A program made the position numbers and the translations under genes. A stretch of 64,000 nucleotides of DNA, taken from the NCBI GenBank assembly GCA_016841725.1, contig JAENYP010000003.1:124001-188000 (forward strand), written 5' to 3'. Shown here piece by piece: positions 24,447-33,163 of the stretch; position 1 is the stretch's first letter, and every line of letters starts with the position of its first letter. The notes beneath the pieces were generated by a model. The model searched no databases. It had not been told where the DNA came from and saw nothing but the letters and a program-made list of their open reading frames with translations. The stretch is from Thermincola carboxydiphila (GTDB lineage Bacteria; Bacillota; Thermincolia; Thermincolales; UBA2595).

Positions 24447-25622
24447 TTGCAGCTTAAGTTAATGTGTCATGGAGAGGCAGTCGAATGCGGCCGGACAGAC
24501 GACTGTCATTCAGCTATGTGCAGCCGTGAGCTGATGCTTAAAGTAATGCACAGTCTTGTCAGCCCACATATAAAGCCGGTCCTTAACCGGATATTTGAAA
24601 TACAGGAATTATTCCAGCTGGCTGATGTTGTCTGCCTTGGCGAGAATCAACTGCACCATGTTGTCCGGATGTGTGAACATGCGATTCAGATCAGGGAAAA
24701 CTGTCTTCAGGAGCTTGGCATAAGCAGGGAGAAACTCCTGACTGCGGTCTTGTTCCATGACTCCGGCAAAGGAGAAGAAGTTGACGACAGGGGTTTTGGC
24801 GGCCGGAAAATGAAACAGGTAAAGGTACCCAGGAAGTTGAAACACTTTGGTATTCCCTCCTGGGTGGAGTTCAGCACTCCTCTGCATGACCATATTGAGC
24901 GCGGTTTGGTAATTGGGGAGACGTATAATCTGAAAGATGATATCCTTGAAGCTATTGTACTTCATCATCATGTTAAAATTCTGCCTGAGACACTCAGACT
25001 CATGGCAAGAGGCCTTTTCCTGCCAGGTGTGATATATGAAGACATTCTTCATTACAAACCGGGGCAGTATGCAGTTGGCGGCAGCACACTCTCCCAGGCT
25101 GTCGCAGTTATTGACCAGCTATGTGCTATTGAAAGAAAGTTTGAAGGGCGGGTTTGCCTCAATGGTGAACCGGAAAAAATGGAAGATGAACTGGTAAAAG
25201 ACCTGGTGATAGGGGTGACCGATACCTCCGACCCGCGCATTTCCCTGCTGGGAAACTGCCTGGATGGCAGGGAGACAGTAATCCTCCTGGATATCAGGAG
25301 TTTTGGGTCTTTTGTGGCCAGCAATAGTGAATACAAGGTGCAGTCTATGAAAAAAGAGGTGCTGCATACTATCCGTTCTGTTATCCGGGTACAGGATTTT
25401 TACCGGGAAAAAGATATGGTAAGCCTGGTCGGCGGGGATGAATATGCTGTTATCACGAAAGTGCTGGAAGACAACATCATTAAAAAAATGATTAACAGGA
25501 TTAGGGCCGCAATAAAGGGCCGGACCGGCTTTGATGTCCGTTATGGTTTTGGAACCGGGGGCACGATAGAGGGAAACTTCCATATAGCCAGGGATATGGC
25601 AAATTCACAAAAAGGATATTAA
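24447..25622 (+). CDS. HD domain plus GGDEF-like domain protein
   Basis: 391 residues from a TTG that follows GGGAGG. The N-terminal half is an HD hydrolase: a helical lead, HHVVRMCEHAIQIREN near 75, LFHDSGKGEEVDD near 109 (the HD pair), PLHDHIERG near 146 and LHHHVKILPE near 173. The C-terminal 130 residues resemble a GGDEF diguanylate cyclase core: ILLDIRSFGSFVAS near 277, LVGGDEYAVI near 329 (a permitted GGDEY variant), and VRYGFGTGG near 365. So one protein joins a phosphohydrolase to a nucleotide cyclase-like domain. Lies between motAB and prfB; likely part of nucleotide signalling, possibly motility control. Target unknown. Confidence 0.8.
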   Translation: MQLKLMCHGEAVECGRTDDCHSAMCSRELMLKVMHSLVSPHIKPVLNRIFEIQELFQLADVVCLGENQLHHVVRMCEHAIQIRENCLQELGISREKLLTAVLFHDSGKGEEVDDRGFGGRKMKQVKVPRKLKHFGIPSWVEFSTPLHDHIERGLVIGETYNLKDDILEAIVLHHHVKILPETLRLMARGLFLPGVIYEDILHYKPGQYAVGGSTLSQAVAVIDQLCAIERKFEGRVCLNGEPEKMEDELVKDLVIGVTDTSDPRISLLGNCLDGRETVILLDIRSFGSFVASNSEYKVQSMKKEVLHTIRSVIRVQDFYREKDMVSLVGGDEYAVITKVLEDNIIKKMINRIRAAIKGRTGFDVRYGFGTGGTIEGNFHIARDMANSQKGY

Positions 25623-25625
25623 ATT

Positions 25626-25654
25626 TTGACAAAAATTTCAGGGGAAAGTATAAT
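25626..25654 (+). promoter_or_regulatory. consensus promoter of prfB
   Basis: TTGACA (25626-25631), 17 bases, TATAAT (25649-25654): perfect sigma-A elements. Confidence 0.8.
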
Positions 25655-25705
25655 TATATAGGCTGAGAAATATAACAGCTATAAAAAGAATTTGGGGGTA
25701 TACGC

Positions 25706-26810
25706 GTGCTGACTGATTTAAAAAAAGAACTGGAAATGCTCGGAAGGCGTATTGAAGATCTGAGGGTTTCTCTTTGACTTTGATGAAAAGTTAAAAAAGA
25801 CGGCAGAATTGGAATCGCGCTCCGCTGAGGACGGATTCTGGGATGAGCCGGAAGCGGCTCAAAAAGCGATGCAGGAGATTACCCGCCTGCAAGGCCGGAT
25901 AAATGATTATAACCAAGTGTCACGAATGTATGAAGACATCAACCTTCTCTGGCAGATGGGCATGGAAGAGGGAGATGAATCCCTGGAAAAGGAAATATCC
26001 AGGGATATGGAGCAGCTCGAAGCCATCCTTAGTGGTATTGAGCTGGTGCTGTTGTTAAGCGGCCCGTACGACCGGGCCAATGCGGTTATTTCACTACATG
26101 CCGGAGCAGGGGGTACTGAGGCCCAGGACTGGGTGGAAATGCTGCTGCGCATGTATACCAGGTGGGCTGATGAAAGGGGCTATGGTGTCGAAACCCTGGA
26201 CTTCCTGCCTGGGGATGAAGCCGGTGTCAAGAGCGCTTCACTGCTTATTACCGGTGAAAATGTTTATGGTTACCTCAAAACTGAAAAAGGAGTGCACCGT
26301 TTGGTAAGGATATCGCCTTTTGACGCCTCGGGCAGAAGGCATACTTCCTTTGCTTCAGTTGATGTGCTTCCTGAGGTTGAAGATGATAACCAGGTTGTTA
26401 TTGACCCGGGGGACCTGAAAGTTGACACTTACCGTTCCGGCGGAGCCGGTGGGCAGCATGTCAATAAAACCGATTCCGCGGTACGGATAACACACCTGCC
26501 TTCAGGAATTGTTGTTCAGTGCCAGAATGAACGTTCCCAGCATGCCAACCGCCTGAAAGCAATGAAGTTTCTTCAGGCCAAACTCCTGGACCTGCAACTG
26601 AAACAGAAGGAACAGGAGCTCAGCGCAATCCGTGGAGAACAGCAGGATATTGCCTGGGGGAGCCAGATAAGGTCATACATTTTTCAACCCTATACCATGG
26701 TGAAAGACCACCGGACGGGAGTTGAGATTGGTAATGTGGATGCGGTAATGAATGGAAACATCGACCCGTTTATTTCTGCTTACCTGCAGTCACAGGCCAA
26801 AAACCGGTAA
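25706..26810 (+). CDS. prfB: peptide chain release factor 2 with programmed +1 frameshift
   Basis: Starts at GTG 25706 after TTGGGGGT. The zero frame meets TGA at 25775-25777 after CTT; the following +1 frame continues as DFDEKLKKTAELE and runs to 26810, giving about 367 residues. The site reads GAGGG then CTT TGA C, the classical autoregulatory RF2 frameshift: with little RF2 the ribosome pauses at TGA and slips. RF2 motifs are intact: the SPF stop-recognition tripeptide (ISPFDASGRRHTS) and the GGQ hydrolysis motif (SGGAGGQHVNKTDSAVRI). Looks broken only if the shift is ignored. Confidence 0.97.
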
Positions 26811-26877
26811 GATATTGTGATTAGAACAGGCGCTCCCGAGGGATTATACTAGTAGCATACTTAGGGAGTTGGCTTCC

Positions 26878-27720
26878 TTGAAAATAAGGCTATTACGGGA
26901 ATATATTTTCATATTTATCGGTGTTTTACTTACTGCAGTTGGACTGGACATGTTTCTTGTGCCCAATAAGATTGCTGCCGGCGGGGTAAGCGGGATTGCC
27001 ACCATTGTTTATTATGCGGCACGTTTTCCGGTGGGCCTGACTATGCTCATCATAAACGTGCCCCTTTTCCTTATCGGCATCAGGAAACTGGGGGTGGGCT
27101 TTGGCATAAGGTCCTTGTTTGGGACGGTGGCCATCTCCCTGGCAGTAGACCTTCTGGCACCTGTTCTGCCTGTTCCCACCAGAGACCCGCTGCTTGCTTC
27201 CATATATGGAGGCATTGTAACCGGAATCGGAATCGGTATTGTTTTCCGCAACGGGGGCACAACGGGGGGCACCGACCTTGCTGCCGCTATTATAAATAAC
27301 TACATGAAAATGAGTGTCGGTGTTGTTCTCTTCATGATTGACGCCTGTGTTATAGCTGCCGCCGGAATTACCTTCAAGAGTGCGGAACTGGCCCTATATG
27401 CACTGCTTACAATATTCCTTACCTCAAGGGTAATTGACATGGTCCAGGAAGGGTTTGGCTATGCCAAGGCGGCACTGATTATTTCCGACAGGCCCCGGGA
27501 GATATCTGAGGCAATTCTGATCCAGATGGACCGGGGTGTTACTACCTTAAAGGGTAAAGGGATGTATACCGGGATTGACCGGGATGTTGTGTTTTCTGTT
27601 GTTACCAGGGCCGAAATCTCCATATTGAAAAAACTGGTACATAGTATTGACCCTAAGGCCTTTGTTATCCTGACTGATGTTCATGAAGTCCTGGGTGAGG
27701 GCTTTAAGAGAAGAGTATGA
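26878..27720 (+). CDS. YitT family membrane protein
   Basis: 280 residues from TTG 26878, 9 nt after AGGGAG. Five or six membrane helices (EYIFIFIGVLLTAVGLDMFL, VGLTMLIINVPLFLIGI, LFGTVAISLAVDLL, IYGGIVTGIGIGIVF, IDACVIAAAGI) contain the repeated NKIAAGGVSGIA and GGTTGGTDLAAA loops of the YitT_membrane family. A C-terminal DUF2179 domain (DRPREISEAILIQMDRGVT) with ferredoxin-like fold follows. Exported or transported substrate unknown. Precedes the transketolase genes by 35 bp. Confidence 0.92.
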   Translation: MKIRLLREYIFIFIGVLLTAVGLDMFLVPNKIAAGGVSGIATIVYYAARFPVGLTMLIINVPLFLIGIRKLGVGFGIRSLFGTVAISLAVDLLAPVLPVPTRDPLLASIYGGIVTGIGIGIVFRNGGTTGGTDLAAAIINNYMKMSVGVVLFMIDACVIAAAGITFKSAELALYALLTIFLTSRVIDMVQEGFGYAKAALIISDRPREISEAILIQMDRGVTTLKGKGMYTGIDRDVVFSVVTRAEISILKKLVHSIDPKAFVILTDVHEVLGEGFKRRV

Positions 27721-27755
27721 TATAATCACAAAACCGAGAAGGAGTGACAGAAATA

Positions 27756-28589
27756 ATGGATAGTTCTGTATTGCAGGATTTGGAGGCAAAGGCCTGCAAA
27801 ATGCGGCAGGATATTGTAAGGATGCTGGGGGAGGCCGGGTCAGGGCATCCCGGGGGTTCTCTTTCCGCTGCAGATATTGTTGCTGTTCTGTTTTTTAACG
27901 AGATGAAGACTGACCCACAGAAGCCGGACTGGCCCGAAAGGGACCGTTTTGTGCTCAGTAAGGGGCATGCTGCACCTGTTTTATATGCTGCCCTGGCTGA
28001 GAAAGGATTTTTTACGGTGGATGAACTGATGACCCTAAGGAAAACCGGCAGCAGGCTGCAGGGACACCCCAGTATGAAACACCTGCCAGGAGTTGAGATG
28101 TCAACCGGGTCCCTTGGCCAGGGACTATCGGTAGCTAATGGGATGGCTATCGCCGGTAAATTGGACAAGCGTGATTACCGGGTCTATGTTGTCCTGGGTG
28201 ACGGGGAAATTCAGGAGGGTCAGATCTGGGAGGCTGCCATGGCGGCAGTCCACTATAAACTGGATAACCTGGTTGCCTTCCTGGACCATAATGGACTCCA
28301 GATTGATGGGCCTGTATCCGAAGTAATGTCACCGGAACCTGTAGCGGATAAATGGCGCGCCTTTGGATGGCATGTTGAGGAGATAGATGGCCATAATATG
28401 AAGGAGATTACAGATGCCCTGGCCCTGGCCAGGACGATTAAGGGGAAACCTGTTATGGTTGTGGCCAACACTGTTAAGGGAAAAGGAGTATCATTCATGG
28501 AAAATCAGGTGGGCTGGCACGGCAGCGCCCCGAATGCTGAGCAGACAGGCCAGGCCTTGGCAGAGTTGGGAGGGGAAGCCGATGAGTAA
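27756..28589 (+). CDS. transketolase, N-terminal half
   Basis: 277 residues from ATG 27756 after GGAG. ThDP-binding half of a split transketolase: the [20 protein letters not shown] motif at 22-40, [13 protein letters not shown] near 68, the GDG site [20 protein letters not shown] near 148, and the metal-binding [10 protein letters not shown] near 175. Together with the next gene it moves two-carbon ketol units in the pentose phosphate pathway. The stop overlaps the start of the C-terminal half by 8 bp. Confidence 0.95.
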   Translation: MDSSVLQDLEAKACKMRQDIVRMLGEAGSGHPGGSLSAADIVAVLFFNEMKTDPQKPDWPERDRFVLSKGHAAPVLYAALAEKGFFTVDELMTLRKTGSRLQGHPSMKHLPGVEMSTGSLGQGLSVANGMAIAGKLDKRDYRVYVVLGDGEIQEGQIWEAAMAAVHYKLDNLVAFLDHNGLQIDGPVSEVMSPEPVADKWRAFGWHVEEIDGHNMKEITDALALARTIKGKPVMVVANTVKGKGVSFMENQVGWHGSAPNAEQTGQALAELGGEADE

Positions 28590-29526
28590 AAAGACAGCGA
28601 CACGTGAGGCTTATGGAAAAACACTGGCCCGTCTGGGGGCAGTGAATAAAAACATAGTAGTTCTTGATGCCGACCTTTCCAAATCGACAAAAACAGCCGA
28701 TTTTGCTGCGGTATTCCCAGAACGCTTTTTTGACATGGGGGTTGCTGAGCAGAACATGCTGGGGACAGCCGCCGGACTGGCAGCCGCAGGGAAAATACCT
28801 TTTGCCAGTTCTTTTGCGGTGTTTGCCACCGGAAGGGCTTTTGAACAGATTCGTAATTCCATAGCTTATCCGAAGCTGAATGTTAAGATTGCTGCCACTC
28901 ATGCAGGAATCAGCGTGGGTGAGGATGGAGCATCACACCAATCCATTGAGGACATTTCCCTGATGCGGACATTGCCTAATATGACAGTGATTGTACCTGC
29001 AGATGCTGTGGAGACAGAAAAAGCGGTAGAGGCAGCAATAGAGGTTAAGGGGCCTGTTTACCTCAGGCTGGGCAGACTGGGCCTTCCGGTGCTGTTTGAC
29101 GAAAGCTACCGTTTTGAGGTGGGAAGAGCTGTTACTCTCAGGGAGGGCAGTGATGTTACCGTCATGGCCTGTGGTTTAATGGTAGGTCAGGCAGTAGAAG
29201 CTGCTGAGATGCTGGCCGGGGAAAATATCAGTGCCCGGGTAATCAATATGCATACAATCAAACCCATTGACAGGGATATAATTATAAAGGCTGCCCGGGA
29301 AACCGGGGCTGTTGTTACCGCAGAAGAGCACAGCATCATTGGAGGTCTTGGCAGCGCAGTAGCCGAGGTCCTGGTGCAGTCCGAACCGGTTCCCCAGGAA
29401 ATGGTGGGTGTCAGGGACACCTTTGGCGAATCCGGCCCACCGTCCGAACTGCTGCAGAAATACGGGCTGATGGCAGGAGATATTGCTGCTGCAGCTAAAA
29501 AGGTCATGGGCAGGAAAAAAGGATAA
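28582..29526 (+). CDS. transketolase, C-terminal half
   Basis: 314 residues from ATG 28582, which has GGGAGGGGA upstream; the open frame further left is a shadow of the N-terminal gene. Pyrimidine-binding and C-terminal domains: [28 protein letters not shown] near 50 with the catalytic Glu, [38 protein letters not shown] near 108, and [17 protein letters not shown] near 252. Forms the holoenzyme with the preceding gene. Translationally coupled. Confidence 0.95.
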   Translation: MSKKTATREAYGKTLARLGAVNKNIVVLDADLSKSTKTADFAAVFPERFFDMGVAEQNMLGTAAGLAAAGKIPFASSFAVFATGRAFEQIRNSIAYPKLNVKIAATHAGISVGEDGASHQSIEDISLMRTLPNMTVIVPADAVETEKAVEAAIEVKGPVYLRLGRLGLPVLFDESYRFEVGRAVTLREGSDVTVMACGLMVGQAVEAAEMLAGENISARVINMHTIKPIDRDIIIKAARETGAVVTAEEHSIIGGLGSAVAEVLVQSEPVPQEMVGVRDTFGESGPPSELLQKYGLMAGDIAAAAKKVMGRKKG

Positions 29527-29567
29527 AGTAAAGGGACAGCCCAGTTATATAACCACAAAAGCATGTA

Positions 29568-29680
29568 AGGGGTAGATATATTCCTTCAGAACGGCTACAA
29601 CTCAGCCGGCTAGCCACTCGCGCAGAGCGCTCGTGGGCCGGCTGACGTCAGACTCGTTCTTCCGGAACATATCTACCCCT
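29568..29680. repeat. 113-base nested hairpin between convergent genes
   Basis: A perfect 12-bp outer stem AGGGGTAGATAT (29568-29579) / ATATCTACCCCT (29669-29680) is extended by TTCC/GGAA, AACG/CGTT (29590-29593, 29655-29658), AGCCGGC/GCCGGCT (29604-29610, 29637-29643), CCAC/GTGG and GCGC/GCGC around an AGA loop. Much larger than a normal terminator; may be a bidirectional terminator, a structured RNA or a MITE-like insertion. Confidence 0.7.
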
Positions 29681-29690
29681 TTCCAGCTTT

Positions 29691-30756
29691 CTAAATGTAT
29701 AACTGTTTTACAGCTGTCCTAACTGTCTCAAGGTCTACTTCAGGATGAACATATACCATTGGAACCGTATCAAGTAAAGTAAAATAGATATCTTTATGGA
29801 AAATTGATGCAAAATCTTTTGTTATTCCCGATAAATTGAGGTACACTTTTGGGCTTTTAAACTTGTACTCCGCTTTAACTGCAAAAATTTTGCCTTCGTC
29901 TAACTGCAGTTTCTCTTTTAAATCGCTTTCTATGTTGCTGGGGTCTGTATTAATAAATTGTCCTAATTGGGCATCTGCTTGTAACGTGATGGTTATATAC
30001 CCACATATACAGAGTATTTCTTGCATAAACAAAATTGGCAACAACACTTAGTGCAGATGAATCAAAGCACAGTTTACCACTAACTATATTATAGGCTCGT
30101 ATTAATCTATCAGTATCAATTGAAACTAAGGTGTTTCCTGTACCCGAAGAGAACGAATCTCTACAGAAGTAATCCAATTTGTCTACATCTATCGACGAAT
30201 TCAAAATCTCTATAATACCGTTTTTTACTTTGTTGTCGACTGTGTTTGGGTATAAATTACCAGTTATCATACGACAAAACAGTTCTTTATCACATCCAAA
30301 TTCCTCAAGTTCCTGGTTGAAAATATGTAATGCAACTAAGCAACTTAAGTATTCGTGTTGAGCCCCGTTAACCAGGTTAATTTTTCCTATTTTGTTATGC
30401 AATTCATCACGTAAATTATTTTTATCAAAAACAATTTCTCCGGTATGAGATAGTGGAGTATGTCCCACATCATGTAACAAACAAGCATACCGAACTGTAT
30501 TTTCTAAAGGTCTGATAATCTCTTGCTGGTCAGGTGGTAGTTTGTTAACAACCGTTTGGAATACTCTCATTCCTAAATGCATTACACCAATTGAATGTTC
30601 AAATCTAGTATGATTTGCACTAGGATACACTGTATGACAGCCTGATTGGCGTATCCTCCTTAATCTTTGAAAAGCAAGAGTGTCGATGAATTTCAAATCA
30701 TTCTCATTTATTTGTACATATCCATGGACCGGGTCCCGAAAAATCTTCGTCTTCAT
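29691..30756 (-). pseudogene. HD-domain phosphohydrolase, frameshifted
   Basis: Reads leftward from ATG 30756. The first 250 residues are an HD/SAMHD1-like nucleotide hydrolase: FRDPVHGYVQI near 6, RLRRIRQSG, the FEHSIGVMHLG His, LLHDVGHTPLSH near 93 (the HD pair) and SIDVDKLDYFCRDS near 190 with the last metal-binding Asp. After YMWVYNHHVT the frame breaks near 29990; a second frame (from about 30010 down to 29691) encodes the ending (QADAQLGQFIN, then KAEYKFKSPKVYLN and PMVYVHPEV). Known relatives have a further middle segment that is missing here, so an internal deletion plus frameshift is likely. AT-rich compared with neighbours. dNTPase-type function is inferred. Confidence 0.75.
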
Positions 30757-31105
30757 TATCGAAAACCTCGCTAAAAGTTGACGCTACTTTTTTGGCAATA
30801 ATCGACCTTCTGTCAAACAATCTCTGTAAGACAAATTCCTTGTTAAAATATTGTTTCTTTGATTCTATTATGCAAATATAATTATTGTTCTTCTCTATGT
30901 AATTCTGACTAATCCAGAAACTAAGTAACATTTCAATTTGATCACTATAATCTTCCAATTCAACGTCAATTCCGTGACTGTTTAGCTTCTCAACGATGGT
31001 TTTAAGTTTATAATAAAGTCGTTGCTCTTCGATGTTTGATTCTGAGTTCCAAGCAATACAACCCAATACCAAAGGCTTTAAATCTATCCTATCTGAGTTA
31101 AGCAT
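30704..31105 (-). CDS. small partner protein upstream of the broken HD gene, unknown
   Basis: 133 residues from ATG 31105, after the perfect TAGGAGGGG site; the longer frame to 31171 lacks a start context. Overlaps the HD gene start by 53 bp, so the two are translationally coupled. Alpha/beta, with an N-terminal RIDLKPLVLGCIAW, helical YYKLKTIVEKLNSHGIDVELEDYSDQ and a C-terminal acidic tail VFDNEDEDFSGPGP. The middle (EMLLSFWISQNYIEKNNNY) could be a winged-helix-like segment. Not recognised. Same AT-rich composition as the HD gene. Confidence 0.6.
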   Translation of the reverse strand: MLNSDRIDLKPLVLGCIAWNSESNIEEQRLYYKLKTIVEKLNSHGIDVELEDYSDQIEMLLSFWISQNYIEKNNNYICIIESKKQYFNKEFVLQRLFDRRSIIAKKVASTFSEVFDNEDEDFSGPGPWICTNK

Positions 31106-31171
31106 CGTACCCCTCCTAAAGTAAATATTAAGATATTGATTTGCTATTGTGTGAAAAATACCTCCTTTCAA

Positions 31172-31574
31172 AGATTATAATAATTTAATGAAAAAATTCT
31201 TTTGGGGTCGAATATTAATAAAATGTGTCTTTTTAATAATTCTTTTGATATACTTTTTTTATTTCCTGCATTATTATGCATATTTTTCCAAATGTTTTTA
31301 AATTCATTTATTTCTTACAAGTTTTGTGGAATGATACCGTGACAGTCCTATACTCCGGCAATGACATTGCCAAGTGGTGAGGTGCGGAAAATCGGTACAA
31401 TACCTCACCACCCCCCTTAGAAAATCCTGTTAATTCTAAACTTTAAAAGAGGAATTTAAGATATAATGTCGAAAAAATTAACTATATTTGAGAGTTCATG
31501 AGACAGGCTTATGTTACAGTCCAGCAGATGTACCACTGAGACGAAACAATATTGTTAGGGGTGTTAGTTCTTAA
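31172..31574 (+). other. 403-base AT-rich gap with two inverted repeats
   Basis: No gene found. GGCAAT-GAC-ATTGCC sits at about 31357-31371 and GTGGTGAGGT (31374-31383) pairs perfectly with ACCTCACCAC (31402-31411). The rest is strongly AT-rich. TATAAT at 31462-31467 could be part of an ftsE promoter, but no clear -35 is at the right distance. Confidence 0.45.
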
Positions 31575-32261
31575 ATGATAAATATGATTAATGTCTCCAA
31601 GGTCTATCCAAATGGGACCAAAGCTTTGACTGACATAACACTGAGGATAGAAAAGAGTGAATTTGTGTTTCTGGTAGGCCCCAGCGGCGCCGGTAAGTCA
31701 ACAATGACAAAGTTGATTTTTCGGGAAGAACAGCCATCAAGGGGCCAAATTCTCTTTAACAGGAAAAACATTTCCCGTTATAAGCAGCGTGAAATACCGT
31801 ACATCAGGAGGGCAATCGGTGTTATATTTCAGGACTTCAGGCTGCTGCAAAGCAAAACAGTGGCCGAGAATGTCGCTTTTGCCCTTGAAGTGATAGAGGC
31901 ATCCCGGAAGGAAATCAGGAAAGCAGTGCCGGAAGCGCTGGAACTGGTCCGGCTTGCCGATAAGGCTGATGTAATGCCATCTGAGCTGTCAGGCGGAGAA
32001 CAGCAGAGGGTGGCTATTGCCCGGGCTATTGTAAATAACCCGCCATTGGTTATCGCCGATGAACCTACCGGGAACCTCGACCCTGACACCTCGTGGGAGA
32101 TCGTAACCCTGCTCCAGGAAATAAACAAATGCGGGACAACCATCATTATGGCCACACATGCCAAAGAAATTGTGGACTCAATGAGAAAAAGGGTTGTTGC
32201 CCTGGAAAAGGGCAAGATTGCCAGGGATGAAGAAAGAGGTGGATACGGGTATGAGGATTAG
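31575..32261 (+). CDS. ftsE: cell-division ATP-binding protein FtsE
   Basis: 228 residues. ABC ATPase: Walker A GPSGAGKST at 36-44, Q-loop FQDFRLL near 87, signature LSGGEQQR near 138, Walker B LVIADEPTGNLD near 158 and the H-loop ATHAKEI. With FtsX it forms the FtsEX complex that relays cell-cycle state to cell-wall hydrolases. Overlaps ftsX by 11 bp and is followed by an EnvC-like gene, the expected partner. Confidence 0.97.
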   Translation: MINMINVSKVYPNGTKALTDITLRIEKSEFVFLVGPSGAGKSTMTKLIFREEQPSRGQILFNRKNISRYKQREIPYIRRAIGVIFQDFRLLQSKTVAENVAFALEVIEASRKEIRKAVPEALELVRLADKADVMPSELSGGEQQRVAIARAIVNNPPLVIADEPTGNLDPDTSWEIVTLLQEINKCGTTIIMATHAKEIVDSMRKRVVALEKGKIARDEERGGYGYED

Positions 32262-33144
32262 GACTTTTGGCTACTTCGTCCGTGAAGCCTGCAAATCCCT
32301 GTACCGCAATAACTGGATGGGCTTGGCCTCCATTGGCACGGTTGCCGTATCCCTGATTATATTCGGGGCTTCTCTGATAACTGTGATGAATGCTAATTAC
32401 CTGGCTGCCAGACTGGAATCTAATGTGGAGATAATTGCCTATCTGAAGGATAATGTGGCTGAAGCCGAGGCCCGGGCGTTAAAGGAAGAGATAAATGACC
32501 TGCCCGGGATTGCCAAGGCAGAGTTCAAAAGCAAGGACCAGGCCCTTAGGGAGTTCAGGCAGGAACTGGGGGCCCAGCAGAACATGATAGATGCCCTCGG
32601 CGGAAAGAATCCCCTGCCTCACCTGTATGTTATAAACACCATTGCACCTGAGGATGTGGTCAAGGTGGCCGAAGGTCTCCAGGGGCTTAAACAGGTGCAA
32701 AAGGTTGATTATGGAAAAGACTTTGTGGAAAAGCTTTTTGCAGTTATTAAGTGGGTGCGTATAGTAGGTATCACGATTATAGTCCTGCTGGGCCTGGCAG
32801 CTGTTTTTCTGATAGCCACAACCATCAGACTGACTGTGTTCAACAGGAGGAAAGAGATTGAGATAATGAAAGTCCTTGGCGCTACCAACTGGTTTATCAG
32901 GTGGCCCTTCCTGCTTGAGGGTATGGCGCTTGGTTTTACCGGAGCGCTGCTGGCAGTCATTGTAGTCGGTATTAGTTATGTTTCTTTTACTAATTACATC
33001 CAAAGCAATTTTAATTATGCTGTTTTTGGGCTGCAGACAGACCCGCAGTTCATGTTGGTGCTTGGCGGTTCCATGCTGGGAGCGGGTATGTTTATCGGCG
33101 CTGTGGGAAGTGGCATCTCAATGCGCAGGTTCTTAAGGATTTAG
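32251..33144 (+). CDS. ftsX: cell-division protein FtsX
   Basis: 297 residues from ATG 32251 (earlier frame positions are ftsE shadow). Helix 1 near 25-45 (WMGLASIGTVAVSLIIFGASLI), extracellular domain 46-165 with a beta/alpha pattern (NVEIIAYLKDNV, GIAKAEFKSKDQAL), then three C-terminal helices (IVGITIIVLLGLAAVFLI, LLEGMALGFTGALLAVIVVG, QFMLVLGGSMLGAGMFIGAV). The NRRKEIEIMKVLGAT motif is typical of FtsX/MacB permeases. Transmits FtsE ATP use to M23-type hydrolases outside the cell. Confidence 0.96.
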   Translation: MRIRTFGYFVREACKSLYRNNWMGLASIGTVAVSLIIFGASLITVMNANYLAARLESNVEIIAYLKDNVAEAEARALKEEINDLPGIAKAEFKSKDQALREFRQELGAQQNMIDALGGKNPLPHLYVINTIAPEDVVKVAEGLQGLKQVQKVDYGKDFVEKLFAVIKWVRIVGITIIVLLGLAAVFLIATTIRLTVFNRRKEIEIMKVLGATNWFIRWPFLLEGMALGFTGALLAVIVVGISYVSFTNYIQSNFNYAVFGLQTDPQFMLVLGGSMLGAGMFIGAVGSGISMRRFLRI

Positions 33145-33163
33145 TGGTGAAGGAGGGAAACCA

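Noticed and set aside
28414-28581. Upstream extension of the transketolase C-terminal gene
   Set aside because: This part is the other frame of the N-terminal gene; ATG 28582 has a clear ribosome-binding site.
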